Source: Anastrepha obliqua (taxonomy: Eukaryota > Arthropoda > Insecta > Diptera > Tephritidae). Taken from it: a stretch of DNA of 64,000 nucleotides. The translations under genes were made by a program, and so were the position numbers. The notes beneath the pieces were generated by a model. It was not told where the DNA came from and did no database searches. It worked only from the letters and a program-made list of their open reading frames with translations. Each line of letters opens with the position of its first letter. Position 1 is the stretch's first letter. Of the stretch, positions 1-11,658 are shown in pieces. The DNA is taken from assembly GCF_027943255.1 (NCBI RefSeq), contig NC_072893.1:63210001-63274000 (forward strand), in the 5' to 3' direction.

Positions 1-1919
1 TGCAGTATTGTATTGCTGCTTCATTTGGTTGTTTCGGTATTCAAAACGTGTATTTATGCAAATTCGCAAAACGATTCCGTCGCCGATGAAAAGACAGACA
101 GCCTGTTTCTGTGCTATCTTTAATTCACTGTTATTGCTGTTGTTGTTCGAGCTGTTATTGCTTTCGTTGCGAATACTGATGTGGTGGCCAGTGCTTCCGC
201 TACTTGTACCACTTGGTTTGCTTTTCCTTTTGTTGCGTTGCTATTTTGCTATAGATATCCATATATGCACTTGGATACACATACAATAGCGTTTACATAC
301 ACACACACACAGAGTTACTACGGCTTGGCCATGCATTGCTGTAACACCAACAATGCAACCAATGATATTCACGAGCCGATAACTGGGAAAAATGCAACGG
401 CAGCAACAACGAAACGGAATGCATTAACCAAACAGCCAGTAACCGAGGCAGAGTTGCATAAAAAAATATTAAAAAGCAAAGAAATAACAGCAACAAATTA
501 TATGTACATTTAGCGGTAGCAAATACTACAAAGAAGATGAAAGCGTCGACAGAAAAGACTAATAAAAACACTTCACGGATGTGGGGGAAAGCCTAGACAC
601 ACAAAACAAAAAAAAAAGCGAATGCTAAGGTACTACCGACCGTCCGACCAACAAAGCACGAGTTTGTCTAACCGACAGTACGAACAACGTAGCGGCAACG
701 ACGCTGCCGTCGTTGACGAAAGCTACGATGACGATGCGTGGCAATGGTTGCAACGCTACGATTTGCAACGTCTTAAAGCGTTTCGACTCCGAGTTTGACT
801 GACTGACCTATGCGCGACGAAGAGGCACTCGACACTCAACAACTTAACAAGGCAGCGCAGTGCGCCAACATCATCGTACCACTCAAATAAGACAACACAC
901 ACATCAGTGCCGCCGCGTCCAGTCTAACAAGCCAACAGAGTGCACCAAAGCGGAAGCGAAACTGAGAAGAAACCAACTGAGGAGAGCAGTCAATGAGCGC
1001 GAATATACATAATACAAGCAAAGCACAAAGCCGGTCGGTCGTTTGGTCGTTCAGTTAGTTCCTCTTATGCTCACCAGAGCACTGCCTCTTTTACCTTTGT
1101 GTGCCTTCTGAGTTTTGGTGTGATTGAAAAATGTTGCTCAGCTTTCTGCCGAACGTACTCCGATTACTATGGTTTGTGCCGTTGGGCTGCTCTTGCACAT
1201 TTGTTTACATGTATGCTTTGCTACCAACTCTACCCACTGCAGAGCTACTAAATTTTGTTGTGCTTATTCTCCACCCAACGAATGAGCATGTGTGTGTATG
1301 TATGTTCATATGTAGTTGGCGTTTGCCTCTTTTATTTTATACAAGCGTCTCTTCACGAATACATACAAAAATCTCCTGCATATAGCACTATCAATGGGGG
1401 TTTCAAATCGCAACTAAATTCACAACAAGCAACAACAGCAATAGAAACTTTATATGTACATATGTTCCTTAACTTTAATGAAACCAGAGGCAGCATTACA
1501 TGCAGGAGTGAATATACCGGCTTAATGCCTATTGCAATTTTTGGTTGTTACACTGAATTCGCAAGTGTTGCCACCTGAAAACTTAAAACATATTTCAATG
1601 TACTTAGATTTAGTTATCCCTGAGCTTAACTCAATACCGCGACTTCTGAGGCTTTATTCAGATATAAAGTTTATATGGGATCAAAAACGCTGAAATATTG
1701 AAAAACCTCAAATAATTATTATTGAGATCGCTCCTCAATTAAATATTGAAGATAAACTCCTGCTAAGTGATTTAAGAATAAAATGGAAATTCACTACAAA
1801 ATATTGGAATCATGATTTGTGAGAATAGAAAACATCACTAACAGTTTGCGCTCAAAAGTGGCATGTAAACAACTTTCAAATGTTTTAAAATAGACAGTAT
1901 CTCAATACTTGTTGCTAGT
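1..1919. other. No supported gene; probable intronic or intergenic DNA
   Basis: I see no splice-consistent exon here. The first kilobase is richer in G+C than its surroundings and contains CAA/CAG-type (Asn/Ser/Gln-like) runs, which are common in fly introns and UTRs as well as in coding sequence. It lies on the downstream side of the minus-strand tay gene, so the simplest reading is a large tay intron. That is inference. Confidence 0.4.
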
Positions 1920-2170
1920 TGGCGCTTACACTCTTTGTTGGGTTTTTAACCGAGCTCCTCCTCCTATTTGTATGCGTCTTAATGTTTTTCCATAAATCCA
2001 GCGATCTACATTTTATGCTACCTCCGAACGGGGAATGCCGGGAATACTTTCGCAGGTTTGCCATTGCCTCCCGAGGGTGACCGATATTAGAAAAAACTGT
2101 TTCAGGAACGAAGTTTCGAAACCGCGCACTACCTAATAGTAGACGCGCACCAACACATTCGACTACGGCA
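1920..2170 (-). repeat. tRNA-derived SINE, degraded copy A
   Basis: The plus strand starts with GGCGCTTACACTCTTTGTTG and runs through the CGAGCTCCTCCTCCTATTTG block shared with the copies at 8,245, 11,321, 35,618 and 40,428. The far end, read on the minus strand, has a tRNA-like start (GCCGTAGTCGAATGTGTTGG). The element therefore lies on the minus strand with its tRNA-like head at the right. The copy is diverged and its B box is weak. Confidence 0.7.
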
Positions 2171-3818
2171 TATTTCATATAAAACACATAGTAAAATTAC
2201 AAGAAAAAAATAACTAAATAAAAAATATCTGGCATCCATTACATGTATTTATCCGATACCAATTTACATATGTACATACATTCATTGATTTAATCTCTCA
2301 GCAATTATTGCCAAATAGGCAAAAAAGCGAATATACATACTCGTACATATGTTTGTGAGTCTAAGTATACCCTTCTGTAAATTGGACTGTTTCTATTTAG
2401 AGCAACGTAGGATATATCAGCGCATTTGCGGACGCTTGTAAGCTTTTCTACACTAGTTTTTAGGTGATATTCATTAGAACATTACTCGTGTACAATTAAA
2501 ATTTCGCCCAAACGGATCAACTGACGCGAATGAAAATCGTCTTACTTTGCATCCGATTTGCTCTAGTTGGGGGATAGTCACGAAAATGTACTCCGAATTT
2601 TTTAATGCAGGGTATGTACATACATTCTTTGTGCATATATACATATTTATGTATGAATGTGTGTATCTAAATATCGTTAGCTCTCAGGAGGCATATCTGT
2701 GTTGACAAACAGAGAGCATAGCGCAGAGATTTTCTGGTCGCTTAACGATGGAACAACGCCAGCAACGAAACAGGCAGGCAGAAGAAGACAGACAAGCAGA
2801 CTAAAATAGATTTGCAACTTGCAATTTGCAAATTGGCGTTCAATTGAATTGTGCGGTACCCATTCGAAGTGAATTCAAAGCACAAAGCAAGTTAAGCGAA
2901 AAAGGAACAATAAGGGCCCTACAACAATAACCATAGCGACAACTATGCACCAACCACTTTGGATTTATTACCTAGTCGAATGTGTCCCTTACTGCTTGCT
3001 TCTACACGTTTATTTGCTAGTTTTAAACACCACCATCATCGCTACTATACAATGCCCGCCGGACAGGCCATACCTTCACAGAATTTATGGTGTTCATAGC
3101 AACGCATATCACGTTCACTGCATGTAAGCATTCGATCCAAGTAGTTACGTGAGTTTATGCTCATCAACCACTTCGCATGCCACAGTCAAAACATCATCTT
3201 CTGCTACGTCCGTACGATCCCCTCCTCCACATGGGAATAAGACTAATCGTGTCTATCAAATCACTTACCAGTTGTACACACAAAGTTGTGAATTGACAAG
3301 TACTTACGAGAACACCCAGTCCCAATACCAACTTGACACAAGTATGTTTACATACACATGTTCATACATGATATAATTATATATATGTTTATATGTATAT
3401 TCATATGTGCGTATGTATATTCATCTGTACATGTATGTATGTATTGGTTTTGTGTAGCAATTGAACTGTAATCCAGCTAAGCTTAACCAAGCCAACTCAA
3501 TCCAAACACACTCAACAACTAACCAGAAAGCCGTACAACAACACTTCAAAGCTTAAAGCGAAAAAAAAAAATTAAAAAAACTTATCGAACAGATTTGGGA
3601 TATTGGCATGCGCACAGTGTGGATTTTAACTTATTTATATTGGCAAATAACTTATTCTTCTGAATTTTTCTCTTTCATACAAACGGTCAGGTCAAATTAC
3701 TTCCAATTATATAAAAACCCTATACTTAGTTGGGGATATAAAGTCGGACCATTCCGGCAATATAGAACCAACCGAGTATCATGGGAAAGAGTAAGAGAAA
3801 GCAATAGATAAAGTGATC
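2171..3818. other. No supported gene; simple TATG/ATAC-rich DNA
   Basis: No exon, RNA gene or mobile element could be supported. The stretch includes runs rich in ATACAT/TATGTA near 2,260-2,350, 2,610-2,660 and 3,340-3,440. Short open frames here have no recognisable motif and no splice context. Confidence 0.4.
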
Positions 3819-4160
3819 GTCCAACTTTTTAAGCGGGAGCCTTCTTTGTGACTACGCCAAGCACCATCAGTTCTTGTTAAAAAGGGAATAGATGTGAGTA
3901 TCAACACCATCAAACGTCTTCTGAAGGAGGCGAACACATCCTACCGCCCCACATCATCAAAACCACTGCTCTCAAAAAAACACATTGAGAAACAACAAAA
4001 CAAGAAAATGGCGTCACAGTATTGGACTGGCCTTCCCTGTGTGGGGAACTACGAAAACGCATCTTGCGGGAAGGCCAGTCCATGATTTAAAGCTGGTTCA
4101 AAGCATGAAGAAGATGCCAGGCTATACTCGACAACGATGAAGACTACACGGCTTATTGAG
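3819..4160 (+). pseudogene. Tc1/mariner transposase fragment (helix-turn-helix part)
   Basis: A short open frame reads VSINTIKRLLKEANTSYRP followed by KPLLSKKHIEKQ. This is the pattern of the second helix-turn-helix of Tc1/mariner transposases, in which VS-x-TI-x-R-x-L-x-E-x-G leads into a KP-L/F-ISKKH segment. No catalytic aspartate region follows. The sequence runs into a 14-bp inverted repeat and then unrecognised DNA. It is a dead fragment; the exact family is uncertain. Confidence 0.5.
4024..4081. repeat. Perfect 14-bp inverted repeat
   Basis: GGACTGGCCTTCCC at 4,024-4,037 is exactly mirrored by GGGAAGGCCAGTCC at 4,068-4,081, with a 30-bp spacer. It sits inside the transposase fragment. 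It may come from a local inversion or duplication within that relic rather than from a functional site. Confidence 0.75.
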
Positions 4161-5512
4161 TAATTGAGACTCGTAGTTTTGTACATACTTGTATGTAAAA
4201 AGAAATGTTAAATATATATCTTTTATACTTTATGAATAATCGCGGTGCCTTTTTTCTGCCACAGACTGTAAATTTGCCCAAGCACTAACATTTCAGCAAT
4301 ATACCCCGAATATTTTTGCGAAATGTCTTATGCTGTTACAAAAACAATAACAACCCATTTAATCTAGATTTATAATAACTTTCTGCAAGAAATTATCAAC
4401 ACGCCAACTTTTTGTTGACTTTTTATTTTTTGTTTTATTCTCCTCTTAACTGGCATTTCGCCGTCTATGCTCACCTCGGCACATCAAGTAAATTAGTGTG
4501 GCAAATTATTTTTACACACATTTTTCTCTTTGAAGTATTATAAAAAAGAACGTCCGGTAACCCCTATTCTATCATCGTCCTCAATTTACGTTAGATTGTA
4601 ACTTAAAAATTCCGAATCTGAAAGTTTTCACTTTTCTTATGCTAAGGTTCGACTAATCGATCACCCAGGTTTCCACAGGGCGCGTTGGCAAAACAATTAA
4701 GTTAAGTTACGGAATCAAGTCTCGACTAACTAGGCCTTTACAAGACTCACGAAACTCCATTAATCTCTGAAGAAGTCCGTAATTTGTTGTTGTTTAATCC
4801 ATATTTTTTCTTCAATTAAATATGGGGCCACCGTTACCGTCAATGGCGAGGGTCACATAGAAATTACAATATCCAACACTGGTCACTCAACACGAACGAT
4901 TGCTAATAATCGATAGAGGACGTCTCCAATATCAACTTTACCGAAGACAATACTACTCCAAAGGATATAATTTTTTTTTTTTTAGTTTGAAAATTTTGAA
5001 CGAAAATGCGTCGTTTATCGAAAATATTATTTATAAAACAGCTTCAAATATAGTTTCATTAGATACAATTTAGATATAATTTACCATGGAATTTTTTTAT
5101 CACCCCCATCTTCTACCTAAACGGGCGTTTTTGACCTTTTATATATAGTGAAAATTATTAAAAAAGACAATTGGAGGATTACATAGTTTCAGAAAATGTT
5201 TAAGCAAACAATTTTACAGGGGCCACCAAGATGAAAAACTCGTATGGGTGAAATTAAGTGCGTAATTTGTCCAATTTTTGGTCGACAGTCCTTTTTCTAT
5301 TCTCGACAGAACTTGAAATTTTTCACCAACTTTCAATAAATTTAACGCGTTGTTCTATCGTGTACAATTGTACTCTATTTGACAAATGTCAAAAATGACA
5401 TTAAAAGGTACCCTTAAAGAATTAATTTAAAAAATAATTTAAATGTTGACATTGTAAGACCATAAAAAATGTAACGGTGTGTATTAAATGATTATATTTA
5501 AAGTTCTATGTA
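4161..5512. other. No gene; one tiny transposase remnant near 4,822
   Basis: AT-rich sequence without a supportable exon. Around 4,822-4,865 one frame reads GATVTVNGEGHIEI, which resembles the TVTVNGE-R-YR-MI segment of the transposases at 10,438 and 44,467. It is too short to delimit. Confidence 0.35.
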
Positions 5513-5735
5513 CAAGGTGGCGCTAAACGAATCATCGATTTTGTTTTTGAATAACTTTTTTACTAAATAAAAACAAATGATTTTGACCGTCTCCAATTGC
5601 TTCTTCATTGCTTGCTCATAGCGGTTGTATACTGCAGCTGTCTAGTTCACAGGTGTGAAATATGATTGACGTATGACGTGAATTTGGAAAAATGATGCAT
5701 CTTCCGATAGGATGATTACTTTAGCGCCACCTTGT
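5513..5735. mobile_element. 223-bp MITE with TA target sites
   Basis: The left end reads CAAGGTGGCGCTAAA and the right end TTTAGCGCCACCTTG, a perfect 15-bp terminal inverted repeat. Each end is bordered by TA (5,511-5,512 and 5,736-5,737), as expected of a Tc1/mariner-mobilised non-autonomous element. The interior has no coding capacity. Confidence 0.85.
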
Positions 5736-7164
5736 ATACCAAATTGTTGCGTTTATGTAAAACTGTATACATTAAAGAATATATGAAGTTTGTTTACCAC
5801 CGATTGGATAGGTGCTATCAATTTTTTCTTTACATTTCAACTCGTTTCAACTGTATTCGACCGTTTGTTGTGTTCAGAATTGCCTTTAGAATAAACAGGG
5901 AATATACCAACGTTGTTGGTAAGTCAATTGGCCGAAGAAAAATTCTATTGCCGTTTTATTTCAGGCTTTTGTTCTTCCAAAAAAAAAAAAATACAGATAA
6001 TATCATTTTTACAAAGTACTAATATTAGCGGATCCGCTTCCCAAAAGACAGTGTTTATCGAAATTGATTGATATCAATGTATGCAAATTACCGCCTACAT
6101 TGTAATTACTTTTTTACTTTTTGCATATATATGTGAGGTGCATACTTATGTATGTACAAATAGTAAGTGGCTAATTTTTTACCTAATAAAAAATAATTCT
6201 ATGCATATCCGCTTTTTATCAGTGTCACTTCACTGTACAGCAATGATGGGGTCGAAGCAAAAACTGAATGCTCAATTTGTAATCATTCGATTGAGTGCTC
6301 ATAGCGGTTAGCAAAGCTGCTAATAGCTGCCGCTGTTGTAATAGTAATAATGCGCGTAATTCGATAAATCGTAAACGCTACTTGAATGAAACATGATTAC
6401 GATTTATGATATGCCAATGAATATTGCTATTCCTCTTGCTCCAACTCATATTGCTGTTGCTGTTGTTGGAATAGCTTCTGGGGTTGGTGCTGTTATGGCT
6501 AATACTCGTACGGCTAAGGAGTTGAAATTCGCTGTTGACGTTGTCGACACGAAACAGAAACAACATTCATACGAAGCCAACCGATGAGCGTCGATATAAT
6601 CAAATGACTATACGACCGGGCGACCACCCGCCTGTCCAACTGAAATAACAGTTAAACCCACCAACTTTGTCGACTAACAAACGGACCGACGAATAGCCGA
6701 AAGCATTTGTAAACGAGCGAATGCGCATCAAGAGAATGTATACATCGCTATGGAGCACAGGCTACAAAGATGAGGATGGCTGACGACGATGCTGCGGTTA
6801 TGTTCACAGATACCAACAATATGCTTTCATTATTCTCTGCGTTGTCGAATTAACTCCGGCAATTGGGGAGTCGATGGTGGATTGTTCGGCGTAAGGTGGA
6901 GAGCAAGGAATTGGTGGTGGCTTGAATATTCAAGCGAACGTGTTAATAAGTATATGTACCTAAATGTGCGTGAGCAATAGGTTGGTCCTTATGCGGCGGC
7001 TTAGATCAAAATCATTTGTACAATAGTTTCAATCCAAAGCTTCCACAAAAATTGTCAATATGTGGATTGTTTTAAATACTATATATTTCAAGCGATTCCG
7101 GATAATGTTAAGTTTTACGAATTATACAGATACTAAAAAAATAAATACTCATACATACATAAAG
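5736..7164. other. No supported gene
   Basis: Several short open frames occur, including an Asn/Ser-rich minus-strand frame at 6,378-6,566, but none has a known motif or convincing splice sites. The stretch lies within the probable tay intron. Confidence 0.35.
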
Positions 7165-7970
7165 GGCCGAGCCAAACATATAGATGGCACTAGTTTTATT
7201 GCATTCACCTCTTTTTCAGTTAGTACTAACCTTAAGAAGAGAGCTGTTAAAATTTCGTAATATTATATTCATTAGTTCGCGAGTTATTGTGCTAAGAGTG
7301 ACGTTAATTTTGTTATTTTAAAAATAATGGATCAAAAAGAATTTTGTGTTTTAATTTTACACTGCTTCTTGATGGGAAAAAATACCGTGCAAGCGAAGCA
7401 ATGGCTTGAGCAGTGTTATGCAGACTCCGCTCCATTAGAAACAACAATAAAACGATGCTTTGCTGATTTTAAACGTGGTCGTAGAAACACCCATGATGCA
7501 CAACACAATGGACGTCCAAATGAGACGGTAACACCAGAAACATCAAAAATCCGCAAAATCGTTTTGAGTGATCGAGAAGTGAAGTTACGTGAGTTAGCTA
7601 ACACCGTACAGATATGAAGAGAACGTGTGGTCTCTGTATGCGTATTTGACTATGAGAAAGCTCTGTTCATAGTGGGTGGGTGCCGCGTTTGCTCACTGCT
7701 TATCAAAAACAAGGTAACGCGCCGTGTCACAAGTCAATCAAAACAATGGCTAAACTACATGAATTGAACTTCGAATTGCTCCTACATCCACCGTATTCGC
7801 CAGTAAGAAATTTCTCTCGAATGAAGAGCTTATTTTGAGGCAAAAGATACATCGTTCTACAAAAGTGATATGGAAATGTTAGAGCGGCGCTGGAATGGTT
7901 GCATTATTCTTGATAGAAATTACGTTGATGAATAAAGCCAATTAAAAAAAAAAATACTTGTCTGCCCATG
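7165..7970 (+). mobile_element. Internally deleted mariner, copy 1
   Basis: The N-terminal part of a mariner transposase starts at 7,327 (MDQKEFCVLILHCFLMGKN) and continues through the helix-turn-helix region to about 7,614, where a stop follows. After a gap the reading resumes in PRLLTAYQKQ joined directly to GNAPCHKS and HPPYSP, close to the third catalytic region. The part carrying the first catalytic Asp is missing, and the usual Asp before N-A-P is Gly here. The second copy at 47,605 has the same junction and the same 5' leader (GATGGCACTAGTTTTATTGC). Clear terminal repeats were not resolved. It cannot encode active transposase. Confidence 0.8.
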
Positions 7971-8079
7971 TGTTATATCTAAAAAGCATTAACCTATAGC
8001 ATTTTCCCGAAAACAGTTAAAATTAAACACATCAACTCTATGGAGCGATTCCATGTCAAGTGATCCAAGTAATCTCGAC

Positions 8080-8160
8080 ATTGTTGTTTGCCATTGTCTG
8101 CCGAGGGGTGACCGCTATTGGAAAAAAATCTTTCTGCATTTTGGTGTTTCAGTCAATATT
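8080..8160 (-). repeat. Internal SINE fragment
   Basis: The segment TTTGCCATTGTCTGCCGAGG followed by GGTGACCGCTATTGG matches the interior of the neighbouring SINE copy (compare about 8,410-8,450). It looks like an older, truncated copy next to copy B. Confidence 0.5.
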
Positions 8161-8244
8161 AGGGGGTTAGTAGTTAGAATTTTCAAAAAATTTGGGCAAC
8201 TTTTTTTGTGGGCGAATTTGTGAAGGATTATCTATATAAATAAG

Positions 8245-8541
8245 TGGCGCTTACACCCTTTTTGGGTGTTTGGCCAAACTCCTCCTCCTATTTGTGGTGT
8301 GCGTCTTGATGTTGTTCCATAAATGGAGGGACCTACAGTTTTAAGCCGACTCCGAACGGCAAATGGTTTCTTTATAAGCAGCTTTTTCATGACAAAAGTG
8401 CACTCGGAGGTCTACCTTTGTCTGTCGAGGAGCGACCGCTATTAGAAAAAACTTTTTCTATCAATTGGTGTTTCATTCCCACGATTCGACACCTGTGCAC
8501 TTTCGAATGGTAGTCACGCTCCAACCCATGCGGCTTGAACA
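8245..8541 (-). repeat. tRNA-derived SINE, copy B
   Basis: The plus strand opens with TGGCGCTTACACCCTTTTTG, the 3' end of the element. The minus-strand head shows an A-box-like GCCGCATGGGTTGG and a B-box-like GGTGTCGAATC, so the head derives from a tRNA and could carry a split pol III promoter. The tail side is ATAAATAAG, like the ATTT-rich tails of the other copies. Confidence 0.75.
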
Positions 8542-9017
8542 TGGTAATGGTTGTACGGGTTAGGCGAAGGCCTTTATGCACTGCGATCAGATTGATCTAT
8601 TGTGCGCCCCTAAGTGCTTAAATTTATTTATTTAGTATTGCGAGGAATTGAACCAGCTCCTTATGAGGAAGCATTTGTAAGTCTTCATCCTCTAGTAGGT
8701 ACGAGCCGAGGATTCTGTGTCTCCTGTGACCTAATGTTTAACAATTGGTGATTAAGTGTTCATCTTCATCACAGCAGAACCTCCATAAACTAGTGCTAGA
8801 TAGTCCTATTGCATTGAAATTTTTATTGTAGGCAAAGTGACCTGTAAGTGCTCCACAGAGTAATCTGAGGCCCTTTTTGTCCAGGGTGGATTGAGCATAG
8901 TTTGATCTTCTTTTTATACAATTGAATAGGGAATGTACAGGGTCCGGCACTCAAAGTGTAACCAACTTCAGATGCACGGGCATCAGCTGTCTGATAGTTG
9001 GCTAAATGACAGTCCAG
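8542..9017. other. No supported gene
   Basis: Unassigned sequence between the SINE and a transposase fragment. A minus-strand open frame overlaps it but has no recognisable motif. Confidence 0.3.
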
Positions 9018-9420
9018 AGTATTGTTTACAATAAGAAAAAACTGAAAATATCTGACCGTAGCAATCGCCACATACTGAAAAATGAGCTTAAAGTCAAGCC
9101 TTACAAGATCAAAAAGGTGCATGATCAAACACCAAAGCAGCAACAAGTCAGCAAGAGAGCGAAGGAGTTGATTCGCTTGACCGAAGGCGGTCAATTTCCG
9201 AACATTGTGTTTTCTGACGAGACAATTTTTCAAATTGAGCGATTCGTAGTCTCTCAAAACGATAGGGTTTATTTGACTGACCGGTTCATACGAGAATTTG
9301 AGTCATCGATTGGCCGCCAGGAGGCAACACACATCACAGGTAATGGTTTGGGCCGTTGTCGCATTAGTGCCATAGTGGCATGAACTTTTTCTCGACCCAC
9401 GTAAAGCATACATCGAACTC
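9018..9420 (+). pseudogene. maT-like mariner transposase fragment
   Basis: The frame includes HPYKI-like YKIKKVHDQTPKQQQV, then GGQFPNIVFSDETIFQIE and QNDRVYL. This is the first catalytic block (FSDE) and flanking order of maT/mariner-type transposases. The second and third catalytic blocks are absent and the frame closes near 9,380. Inference: a truncated, inactive copy. Confidence 0.65.
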
Positions 9421-10437
9421 TTTTGTAGCTTATGTAGTATAAAAAAAAATGTAAACAAACAAATTAACTCGTTGGGGTGCGGGTGCTACTTCTGCTAGAA
9501 ATTAGCATCATTTGCGTCTGCATAATTTCAAAAATTACTTAAAAAAAACGTGTAGATAATAACAAATACATGCACACGTATGTCTGTGTTCATAATTGCA
9601 GCGCAGCTATTGCAATGTTTAAAGCCTATTTTGAAGGCTATTTATTTTTTATTTTTATAAAAATAAAGTTTATACAACAAGAACCTATATGGAGCTTTAA
9701 AGCTTCAATCTTTACAAAATTAAAAAAAAAAATGCAACAAATTTTAAGAACAATTTTGGACAAGCAGTGTTGGAGCGCCGGTTTAAAGTGCCTCGAAATT
9801 CGCGTGAATTTTTGTATTTTCTTTTTGTTGACGGTGCTATGCATTTTCTTCCATATAACAAATGCTAGACTTTTTTTTTATGTGCCAGCCAAAAACAAAT
9901 CACAAATAAACGGGATTTTTAAGCCACTTCAAACTTGGATTTTATTACTATACCAAAATTCCATGGGCTATACTCGGCTATAAAATGCAAGTTCGATTTT
10001 TTTAAATTATTAATTCTGAGTCTACGCTTCAGTCAGTGATATCGTCACTTCTGGAATTTCGATGGCTTCAGGCACCGGGACTTTTCAGGCAGGATCTGGG
10101 CATGAACGCATGCGTTTAAAAATATTTCGCTGCAATGGGCAAGTAATAAAACTACTCGCATTGAAATGATTTCCACAAACAAATGAAGAATCTTCCAATT
10201 GCGCACCGCAACTGTTCCCCCAACGAAGACTTCCAACTCCACAACTAGGCGTCTTAAAATGTCGTGCCACTTAAACGCCTTAACTCTTCATAAATACAGC
10301 GCAACGCTCGTAGTCTGCGCCTTTGTCATATTTGACAAAGCCATAAAGAAAGATTAAAAGTGGCGTAAGATGTCTAAGTTTCACCCTGTCTAGAGCTACT
10401 TAATAAATCCGTAATGTCCTCTTGAAAAATGTTTATA
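9421..10437. other. No supported gene
   Basis: AT-rich DNA with several long open frames that look like chance. A CCATGGGCTATA motif near 9,960 resembles one near 62,698, but no element boundary could be drawn. Confidence 0.3.
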
Positions 10438-11311
10438 CAGGGTGGCCACCTATTTTTTTGAGAATGGTAACACAAATGACATGTCAAATATGTTCATAAT
10501 TTACTTAAAGGTTTGACATTTACGAAATGGGACGCTATACGCTTGAACAAAATTGGGAAATATTGAAAACCTATGTCCAAAGTGAGGAGTCTTCTTCTTC
10601 TTTTTTGATTTTCACATCGGTGGCTACGTCAATAAGCAAAATTGTCGGATTTGGGGCTCAGAAAATCCACACGTTACTGTAGAGAAGCAAATGCATCCAC
10701 AACGAGTCACTGTTTGGTGCGGTTTTTGGTCTGGCGGCATCATCGGGCCATTTTTTTTTCGAAAACGAGCGAAGAGCCGCGGTTACAGTAAATGGCGAGC
10801 GTGACCGTGACATGCTCAACGAGTTGTTTCCAAAAATTGAAGAGGATGACATGGACGACATTTGATTTCAACAGGACGGTGCAACTTGTCACACTGCCAA
10901 AGTTACATTCGAACTTTTGGCTACCGTTTTTGAAAACCGAATAATCAGCCGAAATTCCGATATCAATTGGCCGCCTCGGAGCTGTGATTTAAGCCCGTTG
11001 GACTATTTTTTGTGGGGAGCTGTTAAGGACAAATGCTATGCGAACCAACCAGAGACGATTGATGCTTTAAAACACGAAATCAAAGTTGCCATTCATGAAA
11101 TTGGAGCCCAAACAATCGAAAATGTGGTTAAAAATTGTGTTGATCGAATGGTCTACTGTAAAGCCAGTCGTGGCAGTCATTTGAACGATATTATTTTTCA
11201 TTCATAAATGACAATGTTCAATCTTCAAAATAAAAAAAAAGTTTGAAAAAATATTGATTAGTTTTTTTTTATAGCCGATTCCAAAAAGCAAATTTTACAT
11301 GGCCCACCCTG
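10438..11311 (+). mobile_element. Internally deleted Tc1/mariner-superfamily element (WPPRSCD type)
   Basis: Terminal repeats begin CAGGGTGGCC at left and end GGCCCACCCTG at right, each bordered by TA. The transposase start at 10,528 reads MGRYTLEQNWEILKTYVQ. It then jumps to a [12 protein letters not shown] block, so the DNA-binding to FSDE region is largely deleted. One Trp codon is TGA just before FQQDGATCHTA (about 10,864), and a frameshift lies near 10,760. The C-terminal part is well preserved, with WPPRSCDLSPLDYFLWG giving the third acidic residue. 36 residues separate the second and third Asp. The element is dead but can be aligned with 44,467-45,397. Confidence 0.85.
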
Positions 11312-11320
11312 TATATGTAA

Positions 11321-11600
11321 TTGGCGCTTACACTCTTTTTAGGTGTTTGGCCGAGCTCCTCCTCCTATTTGTGGAGTGCGTCTTGATGTTGTTCCACAAA
11401 TGGAGGGATCTACAGTTTTAAGCTAACTACGAACGGTAGATATTTTTTATAAGGAGCTTTTTAATGGCAAAAATACATTACCTACCAAGGGGCGAACGCT
11501 ATTAGAAAAAAGTGCTTCTATCATTTTGCTATTTCATGCATGGAGATTCGAACCTACACACTTCCGAATTGTAGCCAACCCATTCGGCTACGGCGGCCGC
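11321..11600 (-). repeat. tRNA-derived SINE, copy C
   Basis: The best-preserved tRNA-like head in the window. On the minus strand it reads GCCGCCGTAGCCGAATGGG (A box region) and then GTAGGTTCGAATCTCC (B box). The 3' end on the plus strand is TTGGCGCTTACACTC. It lies about 10 bp from the right end of the preceding transposon. Confidence 0.8.
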
Positions 11601-11658
11601 CCTCCTACTCGGTAACTAGACACATATATATGACAAGCACATGCCTTGTCAATATATA

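Noticed and set aside
1..252. Open minus-strand frame rich in Asn and Ser (SGTSSGSTGHH, NESNNSSNNNSNNSELK) that could be a further tay exon
   Set aside because: It is directly preceded by an in-frame TAG that could also be an acceptor, but there is no GT donor in a sensible place and CAA-type repeats are common in fly introns. Too weak to list as an exon.
836..1021. GC-richer block with minus-strand open frame, considered as a gene start
   Set aside because: No ATG context, splice signal or motif; the composition alone does not establish a gene.
6378..6566. Asn/Ser-rich minus-strand frame resembling disordered coding sequence
   Set aside because: No splice sites of quality at either side and no conserved motif; likely simple CAA/CAG-rich intronic DNA.
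11540..11600. tRNA gene suggested by A and B box sequences
   Set aside because: The cloverleaf cannot be completed and the same sequence recurs as the head of the SINE family, so it is a SINE and not a tRNA gene.
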